The position numbers and the translations under genes are program-made. The notes beneath the pieces were generated by a model, which was not told where the DNA came from, did no database searches, and saw only the letters and a program-made list of their open reading frames with translations. From the NCBI RefSeq assembly GCF_002553505.1, contig NZ_PDCP01000005.1, positions 1 to 64,000 of the forward strand: DNA of 64,000 nt, read 5' to 3'. The DNA comes from Mycolicibacterium agri. Lineage in GTDB: Bacteria; Actinomycetota; Actinomycetes; Mycobacteriales; Mycobacteriaceae. How positions within the stretch are numbered: the stretch's first letter is position 1; each line of letters opens with the position of its first letter. Shown here piece by piece: positions 33,391 through 42,319 of this stretch.

Positions 33391-34580
33391 CGGTCAGGCA
33401 AAACCCTTGCCGCGACACGACTCCGGACGCCACAACCTGCCATGGGGCCACCGCCGGGGAGTCGTCCAAGAGCGAGATCAAGGTGAGCCGGTTGACCCAT
33501 GCTTACTTCACAAAGGGAAAATGCGTAGTCGCCGTTGACAACGTCGACTTCGATATCCGCACGAATGAGTTCTTCACGCTGCTAGGGCCCAGCGGTTGCG
33601 GCAAGACGACCACGCTGCGTTGTATCGCGGGTCTTGAAACACCGACGTCCGGTTCCGTGGAGCTCGGTGGGACGGTGGTCGTTTCCGAACGCGCCGTTGT
33701 GCCGACGCACAAACGCGACATCGGCATGGTCTTCCAGGACTACGCGATCTGGCCACACATGTCGGTGTTCGACAACGTCGCGTTCCCGCTTCGGATGGGG
33801 CGGCGGCTTCGCAAGACAGAGATTCAGGAGCGGGTGGAAGAGGCTCTGCAACTGGTCAACATGCGCGAGTACATCGATCGCAGGTCGACTCAGCTGTCGG
33901 GCGGCCAGCAACAGCGACTGTCGCTCGCCAGGGCGCTGGTGCGTCGCCCCAGGGTCTTGCTTCTCGACGAACCGCTTTCCAATCTCGATGCGAAACTGCG
34001 TGAGCAGATGCGCAGCGAGCTACGCCTGATCCAGCAGAAGATCGGCGTGACAACAGTTTTCGTCACACATGACCAGGTGGAGGCTCTTTCGTTGTCCTCG
34101 CGCATCGCGGTGATGAAGGAGGGCCGCGTCGTTCAGCTCGGCACCCCGCGCGATGTCTATATGAAGCCGAACTGCGAGTTCGTGGCCGAGTTCGTCGGGT
34201 CGACGACATTCCTTCCCGGGCGCGTCACCGGCCAGGCAGTTACCTGCACAATGGTCGACACTGCTGTCGCCGAGCTGCGATGCGCCCCGAACACCGACGT
34301 ATCGGCCGATGACGAGGTTCTGGTAGCGGTGCGACCGGAGGCGCTGACCGTGACTGATCTGCCAGTCGACGGCCACAACAGCTTCTCCGGTGAGGTAGCG
34401 GTCGCGTTGTTCATCGGCGAAGCGGTTGACTACCGAATCATCGCGGGGGACCAGCTGATCCGCGCCAGGGGAAACGCTCGGACGCAGTACGCGACCGGCG
34501 CGTCCGTATATGTGAACGCGCTCCCGCAGGACTGCGTGGTGCTGCGGACGAGCGCGCTGAGCAGCGGCGGCAACACATGA
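33387..34580 (+). CDS. ABC importer ATPase (PotA/FbpC-like)
   Basis: A 397-residue ATPase. Walker A is GPSGCGKTT (about 68-76), the Q-loop FQDYAIWPH, the signature LSGGQQQR, Walker B LLLDEPLSNLDAK and the H-loop VTHD. A TOBE domain follows from about 285. The first 30 residues before the domain are unusual and low in similarity, so a downstream start is possible, but the GTG overlapping the previous stop (GTGA) argues for coupling. It energises the importer with the flanking binding protein and permease. Confidence 0.92.
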   Translation: MTVRQNPCRDTTPDATTCHGATAGESSKSEIKVSRLTHAYFTKGKCVVAVDNVDFDIRTNEFFTLLGPSGCGKTTTLRCIAGLETPTSGSVELGGTVVVSERAVVPTHKRDIGMVFQDYAIWPHMSVFDNVAFPLRMGRRLRKTEIQERVEEALQLVNMREYIDRRSTQLSGGQQQRLSLARALVRRPRVLLLDEPLSNLDAKLREQMRSELRLIQQKIGVTTVFVTHDQVEALSLSSRIAVMKEGRVVQLGTPRDVYMKPNCEFVAEFVGSTTFLPGRVTGQAVTCTMVDTAVAELRCAPNTDVSADDEVLVAVRPEALTVTDLPVDGHNSFSGEVAVALFIGEAVDYRIIAGDQLIRARGNARTQYATGASVYVNALPQDCVVLRTSALSSGGNT

Positions 34581-36370
34581 ATGGCCTGGCGATCCTTTCC
34601 GATGCCACGGAAACCCCGCGGGTAGCCGAGCGTCCTATCGCCCCACGGCGTCGCCGTCGCGTTCGAGACCTGCTCACCGGCGAGAACATCGGCAAGACCC
34701 TTGCCGTTCTGGCGCTGCTCTACCTGGTGCTGGGCCCGATTGCCATGCTGCTCCTCGCGAGCGTCGAAGACACGACAAACGGAATCACCATCCGGTCGCC
34801 GATACCGTGGTCAACCGAGAACTTTCGGGAGATGTTCACAGAGTCCGAGACGTACACGGTATTGCTGACAACCGCCGTGTTCGCGGCCGGCGCTCTGTTC
34901 GTGTCGTTCGTCTTGGGCCTGCTTTTCGCATGGCTGGTCGAGCGTACCGATATGCCAGGACCGGGCCTGGTTTTCGTGCTGGTGGTGGCACCGAGCGGCA
35001 TGCCCGGTTTGATATCGGCGATCGCGTGGAGTCTGTTGATCAATCCCACCAACGGTTACGTCAACGAGGCCGTACGTGGGCTCTTCGGCTTGCAGGGCGA
35101 GGGGCCGTTTAATGCATATACGTTGCCTGCCATGATTTTCGTCCAGGGCCTGGCGATGGTGCCGCTGACGTTTCTCTTGATCACCGGGTCGTTACGAGGA
35201 ATGAGCGCCAGTTTCGAGGAGGCGGCGCGCGCTTCCGGTGCTCCGCCGGCGATGGTGATTCGCAAGGTGACGTTGCCGTTACTTCGCCCTGTGCTCCTTG
35301 GCGCCGTCGTCTACCAGTTCGTCACCGTAATCGAAGCGGTGGACATCCCGCTGACTCTTGGGATGCCGGGGAACATCACAGTTTTCAGCACTCACGTATA
35401 CCGGATCACCCATCCGGCGTTCGGGCTTCCGAACTACGGCTTGTCGAGCGCTTATGGCATCCTGCTGATGCTTCTGGCTCTCGCTCCGCTGCTGTTGTAC
35501 AACCGTATCGTCAGGCGCTCAGACGAATTCGCCACCGTGAGCGGCAAGGCGTTCCGCCCGCGCATTCTGGGCTTGGGGCGGTGGCGCTGGGTGGCCTTCG
35601 GCGGCGCAATGGTGTACGCACTCATATCCTTCGTATTGCCCATGCTTGTGCTGGTTGTCGCCAGCGTCGAACCGTACATCGGCGCACTCAGTTGGTCGCA
35701 ATTGCAGCATGTCACGCTCGATGCATACCGCGACACGCTGTCTTCGGAGCTGTTTCACAACAGCTTGATCGACACCCTTGTCATGGGTGTCGCCTCAGCA
35801 GGATTGGCGATGGTTCTGTCGGTTGCCTTGTCATGGATCATCGTGCGTTCTCGATCGCGGTACGCCCCGGTTGTCGACACCTTGGCGTTTGTGCCACACG
35901 CGATTCCAGGTGTCGTCATCGGCCTGGCGGTGCTTCTGTTGTATCTGTTGCTGCCGATTCCCCTGTACGGCACGATCTGGATCATCGTGGTTGCCATGGC
36001 CACGCAATACCTCAGCCTTGGCACCCGGTTGAGCAGTGGCGGCATAGCTCAGATCCAGAAGGGTCTGGAAGAAGCCGCGCATGCGAGCGGAGCTGGGACC
36101 GCCAAGATGTGGTGGCATGTTCTTCTGCCGCTTCTGCGGCCCGTACTGCTGAACGGATTCCTGTTGATCTTCTTGGCGAGTATCAAGAACCTCACGTTGC
36201 CGTTGATTCTGCAGTCGCCCGACAACGTCGTCATGTCGACGCTGATCTGGCACCGCTGGGACTACGGCGACGTCAGCGGGGCCGCGGTGCTCAGCACGGT
36301 GCTCACCACGGTGACGGTCGGGGCCGCGATTGCCCTGCGCCGACTGCACGGCTCGGCCGTTCGAATCTGA
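34577..36370 (+). CDS. ABC importer permease, duplicated (FbpB-like)
   Basis: A 597-residue permease containing two BPD-type inner-membrane modules in one chain, each with an EAA loop (SFEEAARASGAPPAMVIRKVTLPLLRP at about 213-239 and GLEEAAHASGAGTAKMWWHVLLPLLRP at about 496-522). Around 12 hydrophobic segments are visible. One chain therefore serves as the whole channel with the PotA-like ATPase. The ATG overlaps the ATPase stop by 4 bases. A polar N-terminal stretch of about 40 residues precedes the first membrane helix. Confidence 0.92.
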   Translation: MNGLAILSDATETPRVAERPIAPRRRRRVRDLLTGENIGKTLAVLALLYLVLGPIAMLLLASVEDTTNGITIRSPIPWSTENFREMFTESETYTVLLTTAVFAAGALFVSFVLGLLFAWLVERTDMPGPGLVFVLVVAPSGMPGLISAIAWSLLINPTNGYVNEAVRGLFGLQGEGPFNAYTLPAMIFVQGLAMVPLTFLLITGSLRGMSASFEEAARASGAPPAMVIRKVTLPLLRPVLLGAVVYQFVTVIEAVDIPLTLGMPGNITVFSTHVYRITHPAFGLPNYGLSSAYGILLMLLALAPLLLYNRIVRRSDEFATVSGKAFRPRILGLGRWRWVAFGGAMVYALISFVLPMLVLVVASVEPYIGALSWSQLQHVTLDAYRDTLSSELFHNSLIDTLVMGVASAGLAMVLSVALSWIIVRSRSRYAPVVDTLAFVPHAIPGVVIGLAVLLLYLLLPIPLYGTIWIIVVAMATQYLSLGTRLSSGGIAQIQKGLEEAAHASGAGTAKMWWHVLLPLLRPVLLNGFLLIFLASIKNLTLPLILQSPDNVVMSTLIWHRWDYGDVSGAAVLSTVLTTVTVGAAIALRRLHGSAVRI

Positions 36371-36420
36371 CGATGGAACAACACTAAATAACCCGCTCAT
36401 CAACCGATTTGGAGGACTTC

Positions 36421-37551
36421 ATGCCGATACCTCAAGCAGAAATTGCGGACCGCCACGAGCGGCTCCGTCAGCAGATGGATCAGCACAGTCTGGATGCGGT
36501 GCTCGTCGGCGAACGGTACAACTACTGGTTTCTGACCGGTCACCGTACCCGCGAGATCGAGAAGGTCATGCGGCCGATGCTCTTCGTACTCCCTCGCCAG
36601 GGCGATCCGGTCGCGATCGTCTATAGACAGCAGGGCGCGAAGGTGAAAGCGAACATACCCACCGTGCGCGTCTATGGGTACGAAGATCTGCCCTTCGACA
36701 CTGAACTACTCGTTGAAGCGGTCAAGGAAGCCGGCCTCAGTACGGCCAGGATCGGTTTCGAACTCGGCCCGAACCAGCGCCTCGGAATCGCCTATGAGCA
36801 TCTGTCGGCGCTTCGGTCTGCATTACCTGACCTTGTGATGGCCGACGCCGGCCCCGCGATCGAAACGGTAAGGCTGCACAAGTCGCCCTACGAGATCGAG
36901 ATGCTGCGAGAAGCCGCCGCCATGAGCGCTCGTGCCTGGGAGCGGGTGATCGCCGAATTCAGCGTTGGTCAGAGCGAGCGCGAATTCGCAACCGCTGTCG
37001 GGGTGGAGTTGCTCCGTGAAGGCAGCGAGTTCGATGTCGCCGGGCACGTCACCACGGCAACAAGTCGAGCCGCATACGACGAGCCGCTGCAGGCTGGAGA
37101 CACTATTTGGTGCGACTTCGGCGCGACGCTCGAGGGCTATCAAGCCGACATCGGCAGACGTGCGGTGATGGGTCAACCGAGTTCGGACCAACTGGACGTG
37201 CATCGCCTGGTGACCTCGCTGTTCGACCGCACGCTGGAAGCCGTACGTCCTGGAGCTCGCGCCAGTGACGTGGCGAAGGCCTGCAGCGAAGCGATGAAAC
37301 AAGCGGGCCTGCCCGAGCTGACCGAGCGCAAACGAATCGGCCACGGTCTTGGACTCAATGCCGGTGAGGGCCCATCACTCGGATTGCAGGATCACACGGT
37401 TCTGGAACCGGGAATGGTGCTGTGCGTCGAGCCGAGGTTCTTCCTGCCCAGTAAAGAGAAGATTCACATCGAGGACGTGGTCGTGGTCACGAGCGACGGC
37501 TACGAACCGATCTCGACTGGTGCGGGTGAACTTGCAGTCGTGGCGGTGTGA
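36421..37551 (+). CDS. M24-family metallohydrolase (creatinase/Xaa-Pro peptidase fold)
   Basis: A 376-residue pita-bread-fold enzyme. An N-terminal creatinase-like domain (about 10-150) precedes the catalytic domain, where all five metal ligands of M24 peptidases are present: Asp232 (CDFGA), Asp243 (QADIG), His308 (IGHGLG), Glu337 (VEPRF) and Glu351 (IEDVV). It should be an active di-metal hydrolase. In catabolic operons M24 proteins also act as ectoine hydrolase or creatinase rather than peptidases. The ATG has GGAGG 5 bases upstream. It is followed 6 bases later by an ornithine-cyclodeaminase-like gene, a pairing known from ectoine utilisation (EutD with EutC). Confidence 0.88.
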   Translation: MPIPQAEIADRHERLRQQMDQHSLDAVLVGERYNYWFLTGHRTREIEKVMRPMLFVLPRQGDPVAIVYRQQGAKVKANIPTVRVYGYEDLPFDTELLVEAVKEAGLSTARIGFELGPNQRLGIAYEHLSALRSALPDLVMADAGPAIETVRLHKSPYEIEMLREAAAMSARAWERVIAEFSVGQSEREFATAVGVELLREGSEFDVAGHVTTATSRAAYDEPLQAGDTIWCDFGATLEGYQADIGRRAVMGQPSSDQLDVHRLVTSLFDRTLEAVRPGARASDVAKACSEAMKQAGLPELTERKRIGHGLGLNAGEGPSLGLQDHTVLEPGMVLCVEPRFFLPSKEKIHIEDVVVVTSDGYEPISTGAGELAVVAV

Positions 37552-37557
37552 TCTTAA

Positions 37558-38508
37558 ATGAAACGCCCTATCTACATATCGGCTGACACGTGCGAGGAGC
37601 TGCTGGATCCGCAGTCCGCTGCGGAACTTGCCGAACGCGCGCTGGCGTGGGAGGCCGCTGGAAAGGTCACGTACGGCCAGGTTCGGGCGCTGAAGATGAA
37701 GGTGCCTGACACAGGCTTTCGTTTTCACTCCAAGGTCGTCGCGCTTCCGGAACTCGGCGTCGCAGGTGCACGGGTTGTCGGATACACAACTGCGCCCGAC
37801 GGCAGTCGGCCGAGGGCATCCGAGACCACCCGGCTGATCGTCCTGATGGACATCCACACTGGTGTGCCGTTGGCAATCGTCGACGAGCATTACAACTATG
37901 CGCTGCGCACCGCGGCCAGTGTTGGCGTGGCCGCACGTATCGTCAGACCAGAAGTCCCCACGTTGGGCATGATCGGAGCGGGAGTCGTTGCCCGGGCCGG
38001 CATAAAGATCATGCTTACACAACTGAAAGTTGAACGCCTCCTTGTGCATTCCCGCACGCTGGCACGGTGCCAAGCTCTTGTTGAGCTCGCCGCGACGATG
38101 GCGCCTACCGTCGACGTGACAATCGCCGAGTCCTCGGCGCAGGTGCTGGCCGAGAGCGATCTCGTTGTCATGGCCACAACGGCGTCGTCGCCGATTCAAG
38201 TCGGCCCGCTACCCGAGGGACTTGTGATCTGCGCGCTGGGCTCCAATGAGATCGATGCTGCGGGGTACTTGAGCGCCGACCACTTCATCGTCGACGACTG
38301 GGCGCAGACGAAAGCCGCCTCCGACATCGCGGCGATGCTCGAAGCCGGACACGACTTGGCAGGCCGACTGACGGCGACTTTGCCTGAGCTGGTGCACAAC
38401 TCAGCGCCCAATTGGTCCGACAACGACTCGGTGATCATCCGTACCGAAGGTATGGCATCGCAGGACATCGCCTTCGCGCATCACGCCTGGCGGGAATACA
38501 CGCAATGA
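37558..38508 (+). CDS. Ornithine cyclodeaminase/mu-crystallin family protein
   Basis: A 316-residue OCD/mu-crystallin protein. The Rossmann loop is GMIGAGVVARA (about 137-147), and the substrate half carries FRFHSKVVALPELG. Family members are ornithine cyclodeaminase, ketimine or pyrroline-2-carboxylate reductases, and EutC of ectoine utilisation. The exact reaction is open. It lies between the M24 and MmgE/PrpD genes, with its stop overlapping the next ATG by 4 bases, so the three are surely one transcript with the importer. Confidence 0.85.
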   Translation: MKRPIYISADTCEELLDPQSAAELAERALAWEAAGKVTYGQVRALKMKVPDTGFRFHSKVVALPELGVAGARVVGYTTAPDGSRPRASETTRLIVLMDIHTGVPLAIVDEHYNYALRTAASVGVAARIVRPEVPTLGMIGAGVVARAGIKIMLTQLKVERLLVHSRTLARCQALVELAATMAPTVDVTIAESSAQVLAESDLVVMATTASSPIQVGPLPEGLVICALGSNEIDAAGYLSADHFIVDDWAQTKAASDIAAMLEAGHDLAGRLTATLPELVHNSAPNWSDNDSVIIRTEGMASQDIAFAHHAWREYTQ

Positions 38509-39905
38509 CGTCGGGACGGTCCACCACGACGAGGCAGACGCAGGGCTTGTCGGGACTTCTCGGGCAGACCATCGCTGGCATGTCCGCCGACGTTATCGGT
38601 GAGGAGACATGGACTGCGCTGAAAAGTCACCTGCTGGACTGCATCACGCTCATCATCGCCGGTCGCACCAGCCCACGAGTTCGCCGCGCGGTGCAGGCAA
38701 CCGAGATGCACGATCCGGCGTTCGCGTTGAGTCTGGCTTGTGGCGCGCTCGGGCTCGACGATTTCGATGAGGCCACCAGAACACATCCCGGAGCGGCGCT
38801 GGTGCCGGCGTTGATCGCCGCCGCGGCGGGGCGTTCGGCGCCGGTCACCGGGAAGGATTTCGCGGTCTCACTTCTGGTGGGATACGAAACATTCAAATGG
38901 CTCGGCGCGGCGATGGATGCGCGGCACATGCACCAACGGGGACGTCATCCCTCCACCATGGTGGGGATGCCGGCAGTCGCCGTCGCCGTCGCGCGCTTAC
39001 TGGGTTCTGCAAAGGAGGAGATCCAGGGCGCGGTTGGGGTAGGCGCGGCGCTGGCGTGTGGGCTGACCGAGTTCGACGCGAAGGAAGACATGCGCGCCGT
39101 CCAGACAGCGTGGGCGGCGAGTAGTGGGGTCAAGGCTGCACAGTTGGCAAAGGCGGGTTTTCGGCCATCGCCGTACGCTCTCGAGGCGGCCGGGGGGCTG
39201 TTGAAGGGGTCGACTGCGTCGGTTCCCCCAATTGAGGAATTCGGTGAACAACCGTTCGCCGTCGAGTTGGTCAGCTTCAAACCCTACGCGCACTTCAGCG
39301 ACCTTCATCCGGCTACGTCCGCGTTACTCCGAGCCGTTCAGGGCCGCCGAGTGATGGCCGAGGAGGTCGCGACGATGCATGTTCACATCACCCCAACTGC
39401 GGTAGCCCGATTACACCGAGCTTTGCCGCCACGCACTTCGAAGGAGGCCAAGCGGTGCGCGGAGTACGTCCTCGCCGCATGTCTGCTTGGCGATGGATCT
39501 GGGGAACCGGTGCCGAGTCCGACGATTGACGACACGCGTATCGGGGATCGCAGTGTGCTCGCGCTCGCCGAACAGGTCCAAGTTGTTGCCGATCTGCCGG
39601 AACCGGCGGGGTCCGACGACCACCACGCCGTCGATCGGCAGGTCGTCGCGCGTGTCGAAGTGGTGCTGAGGAGCGGCGAGGTGTGCTCCGGCACGAGCAC
39701 GGGATACCCGGGCGATGGCCGCGACCCCGCTTTGCGCTGGACCCTTGACGACGCCCGTAACCGATTTGACGCACTGGCCTTGCCCGCCATCTCACAAGCC
39801 GGGATAACGCCGCAGGCCGTGCTGTCGATTGCGACCGATCTGCCGCGACTCGCAGACGTGCGGCCAACAGCGCAAGCCATAGCCGCGCTGCCGTATGCGG
39901 GCTAG
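38505..39905 (+). CDS. MmgE/PrpD-family protein
   Basis: A 466-residue member of the MmgE/PrpD family, which contains 2-methylcitrate dehydratase, cis-aconitate decarboxylase and uncharacterised relatives. Conserved pieces are DCITLIIAGR, LGLDDFDEATRTHPGAALVPALIAAA, MHQRGRHPSTMVGMPAVAVA and FKPYAHFSDLHPATSALL. Propionate-cycle partners (PrpC, PrpB) are absent, so it is probably a catabolic dehydratase, decarboxylase or isomerase of the local pathway. ATG overlaps the preceding stop (ATGA). It is the last gene of the rightward unit. Confidence 0.88.
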   Translation: MTSGRSTTTRQTQGLSGLLGQTIAGMSADVIGEETWTALKSHLLDCITLIIAGRTSPRVRRAVQATEMHDPAFALSLACGALGLDDFDEATRTHPGAALVPALIAAAAGRSAPVTGKDFAVSLLVGYETFKWLGAAMDARHMHQRGRHPSTMVGMPAVAVAVARLLGSAKEEIQGAVGVGAALACGLTEFDAKEDMRAVQTAWAASSGVKAAQLAKAGFRPSPYALEAAGGLLKGSTASVPPIEEFGEQPFAVELVSFKPYAHFSDLHPATSALLRAVQGRRVMAEEVATMHVHITPTAVARLHRALPPRTSKEAKRCAEYVLAACLLGDGSGEPVPSPTIDDTRIGDRSVLALAEQVQVVADLPEPAGSDDHHAVDRQVVARVEVVLRSGEVCSGTSTGYPGDGRDPALRWTLDDARNRFDALALPAISQAGITPQAVLSIATDLPRLADVRPTAQAIAALPYAG

Positions 39906-39972
39906 GAAAACTGCGGTCCGGCCGCATTGACGGGCCGGCCCTGCGTATGCCCACGGATCCGCGGGCGGTAGT

Positions 39973-40224
39973 TCAGCCGATCGCGGCGATGTCGTCGTCG
40001 TCGACGAAGATCAGGCTGCCGTCGGCGAGTTGGACCGCCCACCGGCGGGCGGCGTCAACGATGTGGTGCTCGCCGATGTCCACCGACTGGCCGGAGTAGC
40101 CCCCGAAATCCTCGACAACTACCCCCTGCACCTCACGTGGAGTGCCGGGATAGACCCGAACCGCGGAGTCCACCGCGATCTTTCCTTGCGGACCCCCAGC
40201 AGCCGCCGCATCTGTGGCTTGCAT
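39973..40224 (-). CDS. Small hypothetical protein
   Basis: An 83-residue soluble protein starting MQATDAAAAGG and continuing with a beta-rich sequence (DSAVRVYPGTPREVQGVVVEDFGG, WAVQLADGSLIFVDDDDIAAIG) resembling a small SH3-like barrel. I know no function. The start is fixed by GGGGAGGA 6 bases upstream of the ATG. A perfect 13-bp palindrome lies 21 bases further upstream, so transcription is probably regulated. Adjacent genes do not suggest a partner. Confidence 0.7.
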   Translation of the reverse strand: MQATDAAAAGGPQGKIAVDSAVRVYPGTPREVQGVVVEDFGGYSGQSVDIGEHHIVDAARRWAVQLADGSLIFVDDDDIAAIG

Positions 40225-40245
40225 ATAGTCCTCCCCTTTCCGCCC

Positions 40246-40258
40246 TGACCCAGGGTCA
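40246..40258. promoter_or_regulatory. Perfect palindrome upstream of the small gene
   Basis: TGACCCAGGGTCA is a 13-bp palindrome with a central A, 21 bases upstream of the small hypothetical gene's ATG. Its position suggests an operator over the promoter; the regulator is unknown. Confidence 0.45.
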
Positions 40259-40451
40259 ACTATTACCTTAATTCCGGTTGTCCAGCGCGTACGAATACCC
40301 GCAAAATCGGCCAATTCCTCATTTGCTCCGCCCGGAAGTGCGGTAATTGACGGTTTGGTCACAATTCCGCAGGCCACAGCGCCGGAGGATGCGGCGGGCG
40401 CGGGCCCGGCGCTCGCCGCCGGAGGGCCGCCGGACGGTGTGTTGAAGTGGT

Positions 40452-41675
40452 CTATTGCCCGTAGGCGGGTGGGTCCTGCACCACGGGCGCGGCCGCGGCC
40501 AGCAGGTCGGCGGGGTCGCCGGTCAGCGGGGGATAGATGCGCTGGCCATTGATGACGCGCTTGGTCGCCTTGGCCTGCGCACCGCGGCTGACGACCTTGC
40601 GGTCCCAGCCTTCGGTGTACACCGCGCCGGCAGGGCCGAGATCGAGCACGGTGCAGTACCAGGGGATGCGCAGGGACAACATCGGCGCGCCCAGCAGATC
40701 GCTGATGACGTTGTGGCCGGCGTAGCGGCCCATCGGTCTGCCGTGCTGACACGACATCACCGACAGGTGCTCGTCATCCATCTTCGCCGCCGCCACGTCA
40801 CCCGCCGCGAATACGCGCTCGACCCCCTCGACCCGCAGGTAGTCGTCGACGGGCAACCGCCCGAGTCGATCTCGCGGCACATCCAACTGTTCCGTCAGCG
40901 GGTTGGCCCGCATGCCCGCACACCACACCACGGTCGCCGCGTCGATCACCTCGCCCGACGACAGCGTGACGCTGCGGTCGTCGACGGCGCCCACGCCGAC
41001 ACCGGTTATCGCCTCGACCTTGTTGGCGGCCAACGCTTCTTCGATGACGGGACGGGCCGATTCGCCCATGTCCGAGCCGACGTGGGCGTTGCGGTCGACG
41101 AGGATCACCCGCGGCGTCACCCCTGGGCCGAGCGCGTCCGACAGCATCGTCGGCAGTTCACTGGCGATCTCGATGCCGGTCAGCCCGGCGCCGACGACGA
41201 CCGCGGTCGCGGTGGCCGGGTCGGGCTCTCGCGTGGACAGTGCGCGGAGGTGGGTCTGCAGCCTGCTCGCGCCCGCGTACGTGTCGACGTCGTAACCGAA
41301 TTCGGCCAGCCCGGGAATGTCGGGCTTGACCACGCTGCTGCCGACCGCCAGGACGAGGCGGTCGTAGCCGTAGACGCCGCCGTCGGCGGTGCTCACGGTG
41401 GCCGCGGCGGCGTCGATGCCGGTGACGTCGGCGGCGATGTGGCCGACACCGACGGGATCGAGCAACTGCTGCAACGGGATTCGGCACGGGGTGAGATCGG
41501 GTTCGTAATTGCGCACCCGGATGTCGTGGTAGGGCTGGCGACTGATGACGGTGATCTCGACGCTGCCCTGTGGGCGCCCCAACTCGTCGAGGCGCCTGGC
41601 GGCGCCGAGCGCGGCCCACAGCCCCGCGAAACCGGACCCGAGGACGACTACCCGACCGTCGATCGCTCTCACCAC
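40452..41675 (-). CDS. Type II NADH dehydrogenase-like FAD oxidoreductase
   Basis: A 407-residue pyridine-nucleotide-disulfide-type flavoprotein. The FAD site is VVVLGSGFAGLWAA (about 8-21), the NAD site is VVVGAGLTGIEIASELP (about 156-172) and the second FAD contact is VFAAGDVAAAKMD (about 290). It resembles mycobacterial NDH-2 relatives such as Rv1812c but is shorter at the C terminus than Ndh, with no clear amphipathic membrane anchor. It would pass electrons from NADH to a quinone or another acceptor. It starts with tandem GTG codons inside the 3' end of the nitroreductase gene (7-base overlap), so the two are coupled. Confidence 0.82.
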   Translation of the reverse strand: MVRAIDGRVVVLGSGFAGLWAALGAARRLDELGRPQGSVEITVISRQPYHDIRVRNYEPDLTPCRIPLQQLLDPVGVGHIAADVTGIDAAAATVSTADGGVYGYDRLVLAVGSSVVKPDIPGLAEFGYDVDTYAGASRLQTHLRALSTREPDPATATAVVVGAGLTGIEIASELPTMLSDALGPGVTPRVILVDRNAHVGSDMGESARPVIEEALAANKVEAITGVGVGAVDDRSVTLSSGEVIDAATVVWCAGMRANPLTEQLDVPRDRLGRLPVDDYLRVEGVERVFAAGDVAAAKMDDEHLSVMSCQHGRPMGRYAGHNVISDLLGAPMLSLRIPWYCTVLDLGPAGAVYTEGWDRKVVSRGAQAKATKRVINGQRIYPPLTGDPADLLAAAAPVVQDPPAYGQ

Positions 41676-42184
41676 TTCCCGCGGTGCACGACCTCGTCGA
41701 ACGGCCGGCGATCGGGTTTGTTGATCGGAGTGAGCGGGCGATCGGCGGGATAACCCACACCGATCATGTAGGCGACGAAGTGGTCGTCGGGCACACCCAG
41801 GATCGCGCGGGCCTTCGGCTGGTCACCCACCGAGGAATGGCCGGTGCCGATGCCGAGATCCGTGGCGGCCAGCATCATCGCCATGGTCGCCTGACCCAGG
41901 TCGTACTGGTCGATGACCTTGCGCCGCTCATCGGGCGGCTCGGGAGCGACGAGGACAATGGCCGCAGGCGCCGACGCGATGTGGCGGGCGCCCTGCCAGA
42001 CCGTCGAGAGTTCGCGCAGCTGCGCCTCGTCCGTGACGATCACGAAATCCCAGGGCTGACGGTTCTTGGCCGACGGTGACCGCCGGCCCGCTTCGACGAT
42101 GCGTTCGAGATCTGCATCGGCGACCGGTTCGGGCCGATAGCTTCTGACGTTGCGCCGAGCGCGAATCGCGTCCCACACCTCCAT
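41669..42184 (-). CDS. Nitroreductase-family FMN protein
   Basis: A 171-residue nitroreductase-fold protein with the usual FMN contacts: RARRNVRSYRPEPV at 8-21, SPSAKNRQPWDFVIV at about 36-50 and LAATDLGIGTGH at about 105-116. The fold reduces nitro groups, quinones or flavins with NAD(P)H, or acts as a dehydrogenase on peptides. GGAGGTCACC directly precedes the ATG at 42184, which decided the start; a second ATG lies 12 bases upstream. It overlaps the NDH-2-like gene, suggesting an electron-transfer pair. Confidence 0.82.
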   Translation of the reverse strand: MEVWDAIRARRNVRSYRPEPVADADLERIVEAGRRSPSAKNRQPWDFVIVTDEAQLRELSTVWQGARHIASAPAAIVLVAPEPPDERRKVIDQYDLGQATMAMMLAATDLGIGTGHSSVGDQPKARAILGVPDDHFVAYMIGVGYPADRPLTPINKPDRRPFDEVVHRGKW

Positions 42185-42301
42185 GGTGACCTCCATTCTG
42201 GCAGTAGCCAATGTGCAATCTATGGCGTGACTGGTCCCGTCCATGCAAGCGCGGGGCGCGTCGCGGCAATTCCCCTCGACGTTGTCGACGTTCCGTGACT
42301 T

Positions 42302-42319
42302 TTTATTCTGTTTATTCTG
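42302..42319 (-). repeat. 9-bp tandem duplication over a stop codon
   Basis: TTTATTCTG occurs twice head to tail (42302-42310, 42311-42319). The right copy includes the TAA stop of the tautomerase gene, so the stop and its context are duplicated. Confidence 0.8.

Noticed and set aside
36409..36420. TTG start for the M24 hydrolase at 36409
   Set aside because: It would place the GGAGG motif inside the gene; the ATG at 36421 has that SD at ideal spacing.
40455..41753. Long rightward open frame over the NDH-2-like gene
   Set aside because: Composition is typical of an antisense frame (His/Arg/Gly-rich) and the opposite strand has clear FAD and NAD motifs.
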